Positions 8,785-17,777 of a stretch of DNA of 64,000 bases are shown here, one piece after another. Under the pieces are notes generated by a model that was not told the DNA's origin, searched no databases, and was given only the letters and a program-made list of their open reading frames with translations. The stretch's first letter is position 1, and each line of letters starts with the position of its first letter. A program made the translations under genes and the position numbers. The DNA is from an uncultured Collinsella sp. (GTDB lineage: Bacteria; Actinomycetota; Coriobacteriia; Coriobacteriales; Coriobacteriaceae), in assembly GCA_900756765.1 (NCBI GenBank), contig CAAELE010000017.1, positions 3,066-67,065 on the forward strand. The letters run 5' to 3'.

Positions 8785-9795
8785 ATGGATATCAACGCAC
8801 GCAACATAGCAACGCCCGCCGCGGACGCGCCCACGGCACAGCCCGCCTCCGTTCCCGCGCCCGTCGTGGGTCGCTTTGCTCCGTCGCCTTCGGGCCGCAT
8901 GCACCTGGGCAACGTGTTCAGCTGCCTGTGCGCGTGGCTTTCGGCCCGCAGCCAAGGCGGCAGCATTGTGTTGCGCATCGAGGACCTAGACGATCGCTGT
9001 AAGCGCCCGGAACTTGCCGCCCAACTCATCGACGACCTAGCCTGGCTGGGGCTGGAGTGGGACGAAGGCCCCTACTACCAGCACGATCGCCTAGACCTGT
9101 ACGAGAGCGCCTTGCGCCAGCTGCAAGACGCCGGCCTCACCTACCCCTGCTTTTGCACGCGCGCCGAGCTCCACACCGCAAGCGCGCCGCATGCCAGCGA
9201 CGGCACGCCCATCTACCGCGGTGCCTGCCGAGGCCTTTCGGCCGAAGAGGTCGCCCGCCGCAGTGCCCTGCGCGCTCCGGCCACGCGCCTGCGCGTGCCC
9301 GCCGTCGACGACCTCGCAGACGATGTGGTCGAATTCGTGGACCGCACGTACGGGGCCCAATGCGAGGCACTCGCCACCGAGTGCGGCGACTTTTTGGTGC
9401 GCCGCAGCGACGGCGTGTTTGCCTATCAACTGGCCGTGGTGGTCGATGACGCCGCCATGGGTGTTACCGAGATCGTACGCGGATGCGACCTGCTTGGCTC
9501 CACGCCGCGCCAAATCTACCTGCAGCATCTGCTGGGACTGCCCACGCCGCACTACGCGCACATTCCGCTGCTCATGTCACCGGACGGCCGCCGCCTTTCC
9601 AAGCGCGACCGCGACCTGGACCTGGGCGAGCTCCGCACCCGCTTTGGCACACCCGAGGCGCTGCTGGGCTGGTTCGCCGGGCAAACAGGCATCGCGCCGG
9701 ACACCACGCCGCGCTCTGCCGAGCAGCTGGTCGAACACTTTAGCTGGAATGTCATCCGCACGCACCGCGAGAACATCACTGTAACGGCCGAGTAG
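8785..9795 (+). CDS. gluQ: Glutamyl-Q tRNA(Asp) synthetase
   Basis: GluQ-RS attaches glutamate to the queuosine base of tRNA(Asp) and is a shortened paralogue of GluRS lacking the anticodon-binding domain. The 336-residue length fits. Visible are RFAPSPSGRMHLGN (HIGH-type motif, about 30-43), RIEDLDDR, and the family's zinc site CFCTR...YRGAC (Cys-x-Cys ... Tyr-x3-Cys, about 119-150). Further on are GCDLLGSTPRQIYL and RRLSKRDRDLDL (KMSKS-like, about 271-282). A 28-residue Ala/Pro-rich N-terminal extension precedes the catalytic domain. The ATG has no ribosome site but a -10 box seven bases upstream, so it may be translated leaderless. It is monocistronic and converges with a phosphoesterase gene. 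Confidence 0.93.
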   Translation: MDINARNIATPAADAPTAQPASVPAPVVGRFAPSPSGRMHLGNVFSCLCAWLSARSQGGSIVLRIEDLDDRCKRPELAAQLIDDLAWLGLEWDEGPYYQHDRLDLYESALRQLQDAGLTYPCFCTRAELHTASAPHASDGTPIYRGACRGLSAEEVARRSALRAPATRLRVPAVDDLADDVVEFVDRTYGAQCEALATECGDFLVRRSDGVFAYQLAVVVDDAAMGVTEIVRGCDLLGSTPRQIYLQHLLGLPTPHYAHIPLLMSPDGRRLSKRDRDLDLGELRTRFGTPEALLGWFAGQTGIAPDTTPRSAEQLVEHFSWNVIRTHRENITVTAE

Positions 9796-9810
9796 CCAGC
9801 CACCCCGCCC

Positions 9811-10536
9811 CTACGCAACATCCCAGGGCTGGAGTTCGTCGCCCAGGCGAACGATGCAGTCGTAGAGCACGGTGTGGCGCTCGGCCGGGTTGGCATCCCG
9901 ATGAAAATGCCCGTAGTACCAGCGCTTGTAATCCAAGCGGTCTTCCAGCTCATCGAAAAATGCCGTAAGCCGATCAACGGCGGGGTAATTCCAGCCAGGC
10001 CCCGGATAGAGCGTGGGCGAAAGCATGAGCGTAGAGCAGGTGTGGGTGATCACGTAGTCGACCTTCCAACCCACGCTGTCGAGCTTTGCCCGTGCCTCCT
10101 CAAAGTTGCGCTCGTCCGGCAGCTCCTGTGGCCACCAGCTGGAATAGGGAATGCGGTATTCCTTATCCACGCTCGTGGCGCCGCCCATGCTAAAAATCGT
10201 TGAGCCGTCGAGTTCAAAAACCTCACCGCGCGTCAGGCGCCGTATGGGAGAGGTATCCGACAGGCGCTGCGTCAGCCCACCGTGCCACAACTCCATGGGG
10301 CGCTCCGCCCAGTGATCGAAACGCTCGTGATTGCCGTCGACGAACAGCACGGTATAGGGACGCGATTCCAGCCAGGCGATGTCGGCGCATTCCTCGGCAG
10401 AGAAATCCCACGGAAAGCCAAAGTCGCCCGCGACAATCAGATAGTCGTCGCTCGTCAGGCTATCCCCAAGGTCCCAATCGCGCAGCTTTTGCATGTCGAG
10501 GCCGCCGTGAATATCGCCCGTCACATAGACCGTCAT
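9811..10536 (-). CDS. Metallophosphoesterase
   Basis: A 241-residue calcineurin-like phosphoesterase. The metal-ligand motifs appear in order: GDIHGG (about 7-12), GDFGFPW (about 37-43), DGNHERFD (about 69-76), ITHTCS and GHFHRD near the C terminus. The substrate is not evident; relatives act on nucleotides or phosphoproteins. Its ATG overlaps the stop of the upstream phosphoesterase gene by four bases (ATGA), so the two are translationally coupled. It converges with gluQ with a 15-base gap. Confidence 0.85.
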   Translation of the reverse strand: MTVYVTGDIHGGLDMQKLRDWDLGDSLTSDDYLIVAGDFGFPWDFSAEECADIAWLESRPYTVLFVDGNHERFDHWAERPMELWHGGLTQRLSDTSPIRRLTRGEVFELDGSTIFSMGGATSVDKEYRIPYSSWWPQELPDERNFEEARAKLDSVGWKVDYVITHTCSTLMLSPTLYPGPGWNYPAVDRLTAFFDELEDRLDYKRWYYGHFHRDANPAERHTVLYDCIVRLGDELQPWDVA

Positions 10537-11171
10537 CGGATCACCACTTCCCTCTTATAGGCTTCGAGGTCGCGCTCGACCTGCTCGTCGCCCGTGGCGT
10601 TGACCCACCACGGCCATTTAACGCAACATACCGGCTCGTTTACCTGCGCAAACCATAACTTGAGCTCATCCAGACTTACCGGGGCGTAGCTGTTTGCGTC
10701 CACGCCCACGTCATAGCGCATCAGCCCCTGTCTGAGGTTGAACTTGTTGTACGCGCCGCCGCAACTGTGGATATGCCCGTGCAAATGCCAGCCGCCGTGC
10801 GACATGCCCTGCCAGTCGGCCATGGGATAGTGGCTCAGCACGATTTTCTGCCGATCGATCTTGAGCACGCAAATGGGCGGCTCGACGATAAAAGCATCCG
10901 CTACCGCAGACTGCGTCCAGTCTTTGTCGTGGTTGCCGGGCAGTAGATGGACGCGCTTACATGCAATGCCTTTGCGCAGCTCGTAGGCATCTTGGACCGT
11001 CATCTTAAAGCTAAAGTCGCCCAAGATGTAGAGCTCGTCATCCGCAGCGACCTTGCTGTTAATGTTAGCGACCATGACGTCGTTCATCTGCGCAACAGTC
11101 GACCAAGGCCTATCGCTAAGCCGTAGCATGTTCTCGTGTCCAAAGTGGGTATCGCTGGTAAACCAGATCAC
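10533..11171 (-). CDS. Metallophosphoesterase (second of a coupled pair)
   Basis: A 212-residue calcineurin-like phosphoesterase with SDTHFGHENM at the N terminus, LGDFSFK, LPGNHDKDW, LSHYP and LHGHIHSCGGAYN. The full ligand set is present. The GTG at 11171 is chosen because AGGAGG stands five bases upstream; it yields MIWFTSDTHFGHE, a typical family start. An ATG at 11201 would put the ribosome site inside the gene. It is coupled by a four-base overlap to the downstream phosphoesterase. The two proteins are only distantly similar, so they probably have different substrates. Confidence 0.85.
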   Translation of the reverse strand: MIWFTSDTHFGHENMLRLSDRPWSTVAQMNDVMVANINSKVAADDELYILGDFSFKMTVQDAYELRKGIACKRVHLLPGNHDKDWTQSAVADAFIVEPPICVLKIDRQKIVLSHYPMADWQGMSHGGWHLHGHIHSCGGAYNKFNLRQGLMRYDVGVDANSYAPVSLDELKLWFAQVNEPVCCVKWPWWVNATGDEQVERDLEAYKREVVIR

Positions 11172-11211
11172 GGGGACCTCCTGTTGCTGCGGGGTATCCA
11201 TTCCTTAGGAC

Positions 11212-11451
11212 TTACTCTTCGTTCTTCCATCCAAACGGATCGAGCACCCAAAAAACCAGATCGAGCACGCCACCGGTCATCATGGCACCGGCAAGGGCCA
11301 TGCAAACGTGCAGAGAGCTGGCACTTCGGAGCACGTCGAACGGCCCCAGAACGGCCAGCAGCGCGACCGCTGCGCCGGCTACGCACAGCGCAAGGCACGG
11401 CCCCGCGTCCTTAACGCACTTCTTTGCGAGATGCTTGGTGTTGTCACTCAT
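11212..11451 (-). CDS. Small membrane protein of unknown function
   Basis: A 79-residue protein with two hydrophobic segments: GPCLALCVAGAAVALLAVLG (about 17-36) and an Ala/Met/Gly stretch VCMALAGAMMTGGVLDLVFW (about 48-67). A charged tail ends KNEE. The ATG at 11451 follows AAGGAG by ten bases; a longer frame from 11490 lacks a site. It lies 40 bases upstream of the phosphoesterase pair on the same strand and may be co-transcribed. I do not recognise a family. Confidence 0.6.
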   Translation of the reverse strand: MSDNTKHLAKKCVKDAGPCLALCVAGAAVALLAVLGPFDVLRSASSLHVCMALAGAMMTGGVLDLVFWVLDPFGWKNEE

Positions 11452-11604
11452 CGATATCGAACTCCTTAGAGGATCGTTGTTCAGATGCATGCCACCGCGA
11501 CAGAGCAGGGCAGCAGGGTAAGTGTCCCATGCCGTGCGGACACGTTTTTAAACCCATGTATCCGCAGGGACCCATATCCTTGCAGAACACCCCCGAAGAA
11601 TCGT

Positions 11605-11961
11605 CTAAGCCACTGGCGGGCAACATACTGAACAGGGGGTCTTTCCTCGTTTGAGTGCGGTCGCCAGTGGCACGCTTGTTCTAATGGCATTTTGAGGAAG
11701 GTTTTTGCATCCCCCAGAACGGTGATAAATCTTGCCGTTCTTGGTGACGATCACCTTGGTTTTTGAAGCAGCCACGCTGCGGGACTTGATGGGCGCATCC
11801 GCCTTTTGACGAGCCGGTGCCGTTTTCCGAGGCCAGCCTCTCGGAAAATCAGAATCGCAGAATCGATTGATGTAGCTGTCGAAACATCCATCGAACAGCA
11901 GTCCCGTTGCCAAGCCCGCCATGAACCCACGGGCAATCGCAGCTTCTCCTCTAATTTGCAT
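11605..11961 (-). CDS. Small protein with a C-terminal metal-site-like motif
   Basis: A 118-residue protein starting at an ATG five bases after AAGGAGG. The N-terminal 30 residues are mildly hydrophobic (FMAGLATGLLFDG), a basic linker follows, and the last 50 residues read KIYHRSGGCKNL ... ALKRGKTPCSVC. His-x3/4-Cys ... Cys-x2-Cys spacing of this kind occurs in small Ada-like or ComEA-tail zinc-binding modules. That suggests a metal- or nucleic-acid-binding role, but this is inference. It lies just after the surface-protein gene on the same strand, beyond a strong terminator. Confidence 0.65.
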   Translation of the reverse strand: MQIRGEAAIARGFMAGLATGLLFDGCFDSYINRFCDSDFPRGWPRKTAPARQKADAPIKSRSVAASKTKVIVTKNGKIYHRSGGCKNLPQNAIRTSVPLATALKRGKTPCSVCCPPVA

Positions 11962-11993
11962 ATGCCCCTCCTTAATTAAGCTTGAGATAAAAG

Positions 11994-12034
11994 CGGCGCG
12001 CGCCGCAGGACCCATGCCCTTGCGGCGCGCGCCG
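11994..12034 (-). terminator. Terminator after the surface-protein gene
   Basis: A 14-bp perfect stem CGGCGCGCGCCGCA/TGCGGCGCGCGCCG with a 13-base loop, followed on the minus strand by CTTTTATC, 25 bases after the stop. Confidence 0.85.
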
Positions 12035-12058
12035 AAAATGATCCGTTTTCCTCCGTCC

Positions 12059-15000
12059 CTAACGGATCAGTTGGCGGCGCTTGTCGGAGAGGAAGACGCC
12101 GGCGGCAACCAGGACCGTGCCGCCGATTACGAAGGTCTCGCCCAGCAGGTCGGACGCATCGCCCGTGGCGGGCATCGTCGTCTGCGGCGTGGTGACCCCT
12201 GACGCCGAGGTCATGTGCTTGGCCTGGTACGTCACCTGCGTCGCAGGCTGAGTCTGCTCGCCATTCCCGCGCTCGGCGGCCTCTTGGCGAGCGATCTCGG
12301 CGTTGAGCTCGGCAATAGCCTGGTCGAGCTCGGCCTTGGCGGCGGTGTAGTTGGCAAGCGCCTCCAAGTAGGCAGGTGCCACAGCATCCGTCGCAGCAAC
12401 GGCAGCGTCGAGCTCAATCTTGGCGGCTGCAGCGCGCTCGGCGGCATCGTGAGCCGCGGCAATCTTAGCGTTGAGTGCCTCATCCGCATCGTTGGCACGG
12501 CCGCTAGCGATGGCGTCGGCAAGGTTGATCCTGCGCAGGCGGGCAACCGCGGCGGCAGAAGCATCGCGATCAGCGGTCGCATCTGTTACGGCGTCGTCCG
12601 CCGCAGTCACGCAAGACTCGGCATCGGTCTTCGCCGAAGCCGCGGCCTCAACAGCAACATCGGCAGCGGCCTTGTCCTCCGTCGCCTGAGCAAGCGCCGC
12701 GGCGGCATCGCGCAGCTGAGCCGCACGAGCAGCAGCCGCAACGGACGTGGCCTGCGCCGCGGTCACAGCTGCACCGGCGTCGGTCGCGGCGGCCTGAGCG
12801 ACAGCAAGCTCGTCCTGAGCGGCAGCAACGTCGGAATCCGCCTGATCGGCCACGCCCTGGGCGGCGTCCAGCGCAGCCTGCGCGTCAACTTGGAAAGCAC
12901 GCGCTCCCTCGAGCGCCGCCGAAGCCGCATCAAACGCGCGCTGAGCAGCGGCAACATCGGCCGAGTACGCGGCCAGCTCGTCCTGAGCGGCGGCAAGCGC
13001 GCCTTCCTTGTCGCCAACGCCGGCGCGAGCGGCATCCAGCGCACGCTGGGCAGCGGCTGCCTTGCCCTTGGCGACATCGAGTTCATCAGATTTGGCAGCC
13101 ACGACACTCTGCGCCGCGGTAACCGCAGCGTTGGCAGCATCCACGTCGGCGCGGGCATCAGCCACGGCACGCGCAGCGGCCTCAGCCGCGGCCTGCTTTT
13201 CCCCCACGGTAGCCTGGGTATCCGAGACCCCAGCGGTAGCAGCGTCAACACCGGCGGCAGCAGCATCGACTTGAGCCTGCCTTGCGGCAACAGTCTGCAA
13301 TGCCGCGTTCGCCTTGTTGCCGGCATCGGCGGCAACGCCCTGTGCCGCGACAAGCTCCTTGCGAGCCGCATCCACACCCTGCCCAGGATTTGCCAGGGAG
13401 TCGCACCATGTGTTCAGTGCAGCCTCGTATTCGGCAACCGTCATCGGATTGGCGTTGTACGGCTCGTACCATTGACCCGACGTGATGAATGTCTGCGCCT
13501 GCGTAAGCCAACGGTTCATCGTTCCGCGTGTGCAAACGCCCATGCCCGTCACGGTGTAGTCGGGATTAATCACGTTCATGTAGTGGCCAACCGTGTGCAC
13601 AAATCCGCCATGCGCAGCCACGTAGCGATCGATTTCGTCGCCATGCTGCTCGTAGAAATCAAAAGCAGCCTTTCCCGTAAGGCCCGTCGCTCCCAGCGTG
13701 GCCGCAGCGCGGTCAAAGACGTCCTTCTCCTGATCGACCCACTGCTCAAACGGGTCGCTTCCGTAGTTCCACGCCACGTTTTCGCCCACGTTGAACTGCA
13801 CGGCGTGCGCAGTCTTAGTATCGGAGAAATTCGCATCAGCAATCGCAGTCGCCATCATGGCATACGTCACCTTGAGCTCGCTCAAGCCGACGCTCTTGCG
13901 GTACTCGTTGCACGCCTTGAGCCACACAATCGCTTGCTTCATGTTGGTCAGACTCGTCGCGTCAACCTCCTCGCCCACCTTGGTAAGGCTGGCATATTTG
14001 CAGTTGAGAATCAGGTCCGCCGCATCGTCGGCACCCACGCTCTTAAAGAACGCGATGGCGCCCTGGCGGTAGTTTTCCGCCGAGGCGTTCGCCGTAGCCT
14101 GGGCAGCGTCGAACTTGGCCTGCGCCTGAGCCACAGCCTGGTCGGCCTGCTGCTTTTGAGCCTTCGCCTGGTCGAGCGCCTGGTCGGCGGCAACCTTCTC
14201 GTCCTTGGCAGCCGAGAGCTTGGCCTGAGCGTCGGCCAGCGCCGCGAGCGCATTGGCATGCTCGGCCTTGGCCTGATCGACGGCGGCGTCTGCCGCGGTC
14301 GCAGCAGCCGTGGCAGCGTCCAACTTGGACTGCGCGTCAGCCGCAGTCTGCTGCTGGACGGCGAGCGCCTGCTGAGCAGCCTGCACCTCACCTTCGGCAG
14401 TGGTCACTTCCTGCGAGGCAGCAGCGAGTTCGCCCTCGCGCTGCGCCTGGACCGACTTGGCGGCGCCCAGCGCGGCAGCGGCGGCGTCCACCTTGGCCTT
14501 GGCGGCCTCGTACTCCGGGCCCGCAGCACCCTGCTCGGCACGGTCGAGGTCGGCCTTGGCAGCGTCGTAGCTCGCCTGCGCAGTATTTACGTCCGCATCT
14601 GCCGCGTCCTTTGCCTGCTGAGCTGCCGAAAGCTTGCTCTGCGCGTCCTGCTGTTTGGCCGCGGCGGCATCAACGCCAGCCTGGGCATTCGAAAGCCTGA
14701 CCTGCGCGTCGGCAGCTTGCTGCTTTGCCTGTTCCAGCTCGCTCGCGGCCTGCTCGGCAGCGGCCTGAGCTGCGGCAACAGCCTCGGGTGTAGCATCGGC
14801 AGCAGCGGCCTGCGCGGACTTGAGCGCAGCCTGGGCATCGTCGGCGGTCTTCTGGGCAGCGGTCAGGGCTTCACCCTTGTCCGTCAGATCCCTCTTTGCG
14901 GCATCGAGTGCAGCTTGAGCGTCCTCGAGCGCCTTCACGTCCGCACCGGCCTTGTCCTGCGCGGCACCCATCTGCTGCTCCAGCTCGGCCGAAGCTGCAG

Positions 15001-15412
15001 AAGCGGCAGCGTCGCTTGTGCCACGGGCCGCATCGTAGGCGCTCTGAGCCTGCTGCTGGTTGGCAGCGGCGGCGTCGTAAGGAGCGGCGGCCGCATCCAA
15101 ATCGGCCTTGGCAGCAGCGGCCTTAGCGCGAGCCGCATCGACCGCAGCCTGCAGGTTGGCGACCTTCTGCACCGCTGACACCGTGCCCGCGCCAGCACTA
15201 GCAGCGGCCGCGCTCGTCAACGGGGAAAGCACCGCAGCCGGCTTCCCAGTAGCGTCGGCACTGTTCGCACCCTGCGCCACCGCGGTCAGCGGAGACAGCA
15301 GCGACCCGCCCGTCATGGCGATCGTCGCCGCGGCAACCGTCGCCATGCGCCCGGCGGCCTTCGCCTTACCCGCAGCGCCGCCGTTGATCTTCTTATTCAC
15401 GTTCTTGCTCAT
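12059..15412 (-). CDS. Large Ala-rich coiled-coil surface protein with CAP domain and sortase signal
   Basis: A 1117-residue secreted protein. A basic N-terminal stretch with an Ala/Thr-rich hydrophobic core (MATVAAATIAMTGGSLLSPL) is a signal peptide. Residues about 80-440 and 690-1060 are long Ala/Gln/Asp/Lys-rich heptad-like coiled coils. Between them, about 446-675, is a CAP/SCP-PR1 type domain, with AIVWLKACNEYRKSVGLSEL, HAVQFNVGENVAWN and GFVHTVGHYMNVINP visible. The C terminus has MPATGD (an LPxTG-like sortase motif), a hydrophobic span (FVIGGTVLVAAGVFL) and KRR. It should be a wall-anchored fibrillar protein displaying a CAP domain mid-stalk, perhaps for adhesion. The start at 15412 has AAGGA seven bases upstream. 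Repetitive codons make this a risk region for assembly errors. Confidence 0.85.
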   Translation of the reverse strand: MSKNVNKKINGGAAGKAKAAGRMATVAAATIAMTGGSLLSPLTAVAQGANSADATGKPAAVLSPLTSAAAASAGAGTVSAVQKVANLQAAVDAARAKAAAAKADLDAAAAPYDAAAANQQQAQSAYDAARGTSDAAASAASAELEQQMGAAQDKAGADVKALEDAQAALDAAKRDLTDKGEALTAAQKTADDAQAALKSAQAAAADATPEAVAAAQAAAEQAASELEQAKQQAADAQVRLSNAQAGVDAAAAKQQDAQSKLSAAQQAKDAADADVNTAQASYDAAKADLDRAEQGAAGPEYEAAKAKVDAAAAALGAAKSVQAQREGELAAASQEVTTAEGEVQAAQQALAVQQQTAADAQSKLDAATAAATAADAAVDQAKAEHANALAALADAQAKLSAAKDEKVAADQALDQAKAQKQQADQAVAQAQAKFDAAQATANASAENYRQGAIAFFKSVGADDAADLILNCKYASLTKVGEEVDATSLTNMKQAIVWLKACNEYRKSVGLSELKVTYAMMATAIADANFSDTKTAHAVQFNVGENVAWNYGSDPFEQWVDQEKDVFDRAAATLGATGLTGKAAFDFYEQHGDEIDRYVAAHGGFVHTVGHYMNVINPDYTVTGMGVCTRGTMNRWLTQAQTFITSGQWYEPYNANPMTVAEYEAALNTWCDSLANPGQGVDAARKELVAAQGVAADAGNKANAALQTVAARQAQVDAAAAGVDAATAGVSDTQATVGEKQAAAEAAARAVADARADVDAANAAVTAAQSVVAAKSDELDVAKGKAAAAQRALDAARAGVGDKEGALAAAQDELAAYSADVAAAQRAFDAASAALEGARAFQVDAQAALDAAQGVADQADSDVAAAQDELAVAQAAATDAGAAVTAAQATSVAAAARAAQLRDAAAALAQATEDKAAADVAVEAAASAKTDAESCVTAADDAVTDATADRDASAAAVARLRRINLADAIASGRANDADEALNAKIAAAHDAAERAAAAKIELDAAVAATDAVAPAYLEALANYTAAKAELDQAIAELNAEIARQEAAERGNGEQTQPATQVTYQAKHMTSASGVTTPQTTMPATGDASDLLGETFVIGGTVLVAAGVFLSDKRRQLIR

Positions 15413-15533
15413 TGCCGATTCCTTCCCACGATGAGCTGATGTTTGATACACATAGTCGATCTAACGTGCCCCGCTAAAAAGAGGTGATAACGGGGTAATT
15501 AAATCGGAGGAGTTAGAGACGAGCCCGCATCCA

Positions 15534-15734
15534 TCAGCGGATGCCGAGCTCATACTCCCGCTCGCGCTCAATATCATTCAGGTACTCATAATCTTCGGAG
15601 CTAAGCTCTAGATCATCTTGAGCGAACATGTAGTTCTCGGCCTTAGAACCAATACTGTAACCGCAGATGGTATTGAGATCGATGTGGTCGGTATTGTTGT
15701 TGTAAAGGGGGAAAATTCTGCTGGTCACGCTCAA
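15534..15734 (-). CDS. Small acidic protein of unknown function
   Basis: A 66-residue acidic protein (ELSSEDYEYLNDIERERE near the C terminus), unrecognised. The start is uncertain: TTG 15734 lies three bases after GAGAGG, and GTG 15728 lies nine bases after it. The reading frame is supported by a strong promoter (15809-15837) and a short leader in the right orientation. It lies between the putative ddmE and the surface-protein gene, all on the minus strand. Confidence 0.5.
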   Translation of the reverse strand: MSVTSRIFPLYNNNTDHIDLNTICGYSIGSKAENYMFAQDDLELSSEDYEYLNDIEREREYELGIR

Positions 15735-15769
15735 GTACCTCTCAACATAAACTGAAAACTCGTTTGCTT

Positions 15770-15786
15770 GGTCTCTATTTGAGACC
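15770..15786 (-). promoter_or_regulatory. Inverted repeat in the leader of the 66-residue gene
   Basis: GGTCTC, five bases, GAGACC. It lies about 20 bases downstream of the predicted transcription start, a typical place for a repressor site or small hairpin. Confidence 0.4.
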
Positions 15787-15808
15787 CCATCTGATGTGCT
15801 ATGGCTGC

Positions 15809-15837
15809 AGTATATGTTCTCCGCTTTTACAATGCAA
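15809..15837 (-). promoter_or_regulatory. Sigma-70-type promoter
   Basis: On the minus strand TTGCAT and TATACT are separated by exactly 17 bases. It would drive the 66-residue gene and lies just after the putative ddmE stop. Confidence 0.65.
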
Positions 15838-15881
15838 GCCTAATTTCAAAAAGTTCTAGGAGCGATAATTGCGCAACACCA

Positions 15882-17777
15882 TCACTTGTCGCCACTGCCA
15901 TCCTCCACCGCGCCCTCACGCGCAGCGCACTCGTTGAGATACTTAACTGGAATCGGCCACACGGACGGAGCCTTATAGCGCGAAAGGCCTATGTTGGCCA
16001 GCTGAACTAACAACTCAGACAAATCATCGCCGTCGAGAACCTCAATCGAACGCACGTGAACCGCAGTCGCCATATCCTCCTGGGTGCCGTTGTTGACGCC
16101 CACAAAATAGCAAGGCTTGCCCGCACGCTCGAACGTTCCAATGCCGTAATAAGGCGAGTTGTAGCTCTCGAAAAACTTCTTCTTACGCCCTGCTTTGCCT
16201 GTGAGCTGATGCTCGCCCACCAGGGCCATAAAGTTGTTGGAAAACGTCGTCAGACCTGTATCCCGCACGCGTGCAAGCATAGACCGCCCGTCCGCATGCA
16301 CGTCAAAGACATAGGCACCCTTATCGAGCTTGCCATCCGCGGTCAGCAGATCGAGCTCCATCTCGTCCTCGGGACCATCCTCTGCCGAATGTGAGGCATA
16401 GCGCATGCCCCCATCCGCGCCAATCGCCAACGTAGCAATACGCGAATCCAGCTCAATCTTGTCCTTTGCTTTATGCGGTACATCGACTAAGCCACACACC
16501 GTTACCGACTCAATATCCAAAGCGTCAAGGTCAAACGCCGTCACCTGCTCGTCGACAACATCCTGCTTTACCAGCAGTTCTTTGAGCATGGCGCCCAGGA
16601 TCGTCTCTTGCGCGTTGCGATCCTTTTGCTTTGGCGCCGCCTTAAACAGTGGCTCGCACACATCCGGCGTCACGTGCTGTTCCACCACGCCGGCATGCAA
16701 GGCATAGCCATCGTCCTCGGCAGCTTCATTGGGCACAACGACAAGGTTCAGCGCCCGCGAATCAACTGTCCTTCCGCCATACGATGCGCGAACGCCCCAC
16801 GAGGAATCGTTAAGTCGATCGGCCAGCCGGCGCGCCACTTCGGCAAGCCCATTACGCGCAAACGACACCACAATTCGCCGCCCCGCCATGCGCTCCGCAA
16901 CCACGCGCGCGTACTCATCGCCCTTGAGCACCTCGTAGAAACTCTTGCGCGGGTATTCCATGAGCGTCACCCGGGCGAAGTCGCTGTAACGGCGTTCGAG
17001 AATCTGCAGCTCTCGATACAGAATGCCCTTCTTGGTATAGGCGACCTTGTCCGCCTGGGCCGAGAACGTCAGATCACGGCGCTTGGACGGCTTGTCGCCC
17101 CTGGCGCGACGCAGGATGTACTCGTCTTTTTGTTCGTGGGCAAGCACCATCGTCGCCACGGGCGATAGCCTGTAGCCCACTTGGCTCTTAATCTTCTCGA
17201 GCTCTTTCTCGTCACCTTGTGCCCTGCCAATAAGCACACGGCGCTTGGTAAACGTTCGAATCTTAAGATCGAAGGTGCAATCCTCATCAATAACGATTTC
17301 AACCGTTTCGATCTTGGCAGGTCCCCTTCCGTCGCTTTCGACAGCATCGCGGCGGGCACCCTTGGCGCTAATGACATACAGGTGCCCGGTGTCATTGGGA
17401 ACCTCGTCCTCAATCCCCTCAAACTGAGAGCAGGAGTTGAACAGCAAACGGAGTGCAACGTAATCGTCCAACTCGTTCCAATTAGCTTTAATCGGAACCA
17501 CCTGCTCCTGATAAAGCGAGGCATTAAGATCGCCCGTCTGCGCGCCCGCCTTAACCATCAAAAAGACGCGGTTGTCTGCAAGCTGCGTGAGCGCCACGAC
17601 CTTGCCCGTCTGGCACACATCGGCCATAAAGTTCGCCACGGCATGCTTACCAGCATCGCCTACGTTGCACCAAAAGACCGAGTAGCGCTCCTCAGCAGCA
17701 GCGGCATCGAGCTGCAACACGAGCTCTGATACGGCGATGTCTCCCAAACCGCACGGCTGGTTATGCTTCGATTGCAC
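15882..17777 (-). CDS. ddmE: Argonaute/PIWI-like protein, DdmE-type (putative)
   Basis: A 631-residue protein directly downstream of, and overlapping by 17 bases, the helicase-nuclease gene. A MID-like strand and loop (LNLVVVPNEAAEDDGYALHA, then VVEQHVTPD, about 341-372) and the C-terminal region resemble prokaryotic Argonautes. The last 35 residues (ELLVQLANIGLSRYKAP, then WPIPVKYLNE) recall the end of PIWI domains, where a Pro-x-Pro-x-x-Tyr element precedes a helix. I find no convincing DEDX catalytic set, which fits DdmE, an inactive guide-binding Argonaute that directs DdmD against plasmids. The GTG start follows GGAGG by nine bases, inside the upstream gene. The gene pair, order, sizes and partner domains carry this call; sequence identity to known DdmE was not tested. 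A pPIWI-RE type protein is the main alternative. Confidence 0.6.
   Translation of the reverse strand: MQSKHNQPCGLGDIAVSELVLQLDAAAAEERYSVFWCNVGDAGKHAVANFMADVCQTGKVVALTQLADNRVFLMVKAGAQTGDLNASLYQEQVVPIKANWNELDDYVALRLLFNSCSQFEGIEDEVPNDTGHLYVISAKGARRDAVESDGRGPAKIETVEIVIDEDCTFDLKIRTFTKRRVLIGRAQGDEKELEKIKSQVGYRLSPVATMVLAHEQKDEYILRRARGDKPSKRRDLTFSAQADKVAYTKKGILYRELQILERRYSDFARVTLMEYPRKSFYEVLKGDEYARVVAERMAGRRIVVSFARNGLAEVARRLADRLNDSSWGVRASYGGRTVDSRALNLVVVPNEAAEDDGYALHAGVVEQHVTPDVCEPLFKAAPKQKDRNAQETILGAMLKELLVKQDVVDEQVTAFDLDALDIESVTVCGLVDVPHKAKDKIELDSRIATLAIGADGGMRYASHSAEDGPEDEMELDLLTADGKLDKGAYVFDVHADGRSMLARVRDTGLTTFSNNFMALVGEHQLTGKAGRKKKFFESYNSPYYGIGTFERAGKPCYFVGVNNGTQEDMATAVHVRSIEVLDGDDLSELLVQLANIGLSRYKAPSVWPIPVKYLNECAAREGAVEDGSGDK

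Noticed and set aside
12215..15178. A plus-strand open frame of 987 codons opposite the surface protein
   Set aside because: Mirror of the Ala-rich repetitive codons; low-complexity Gly/Leu/Arg text with no domain.
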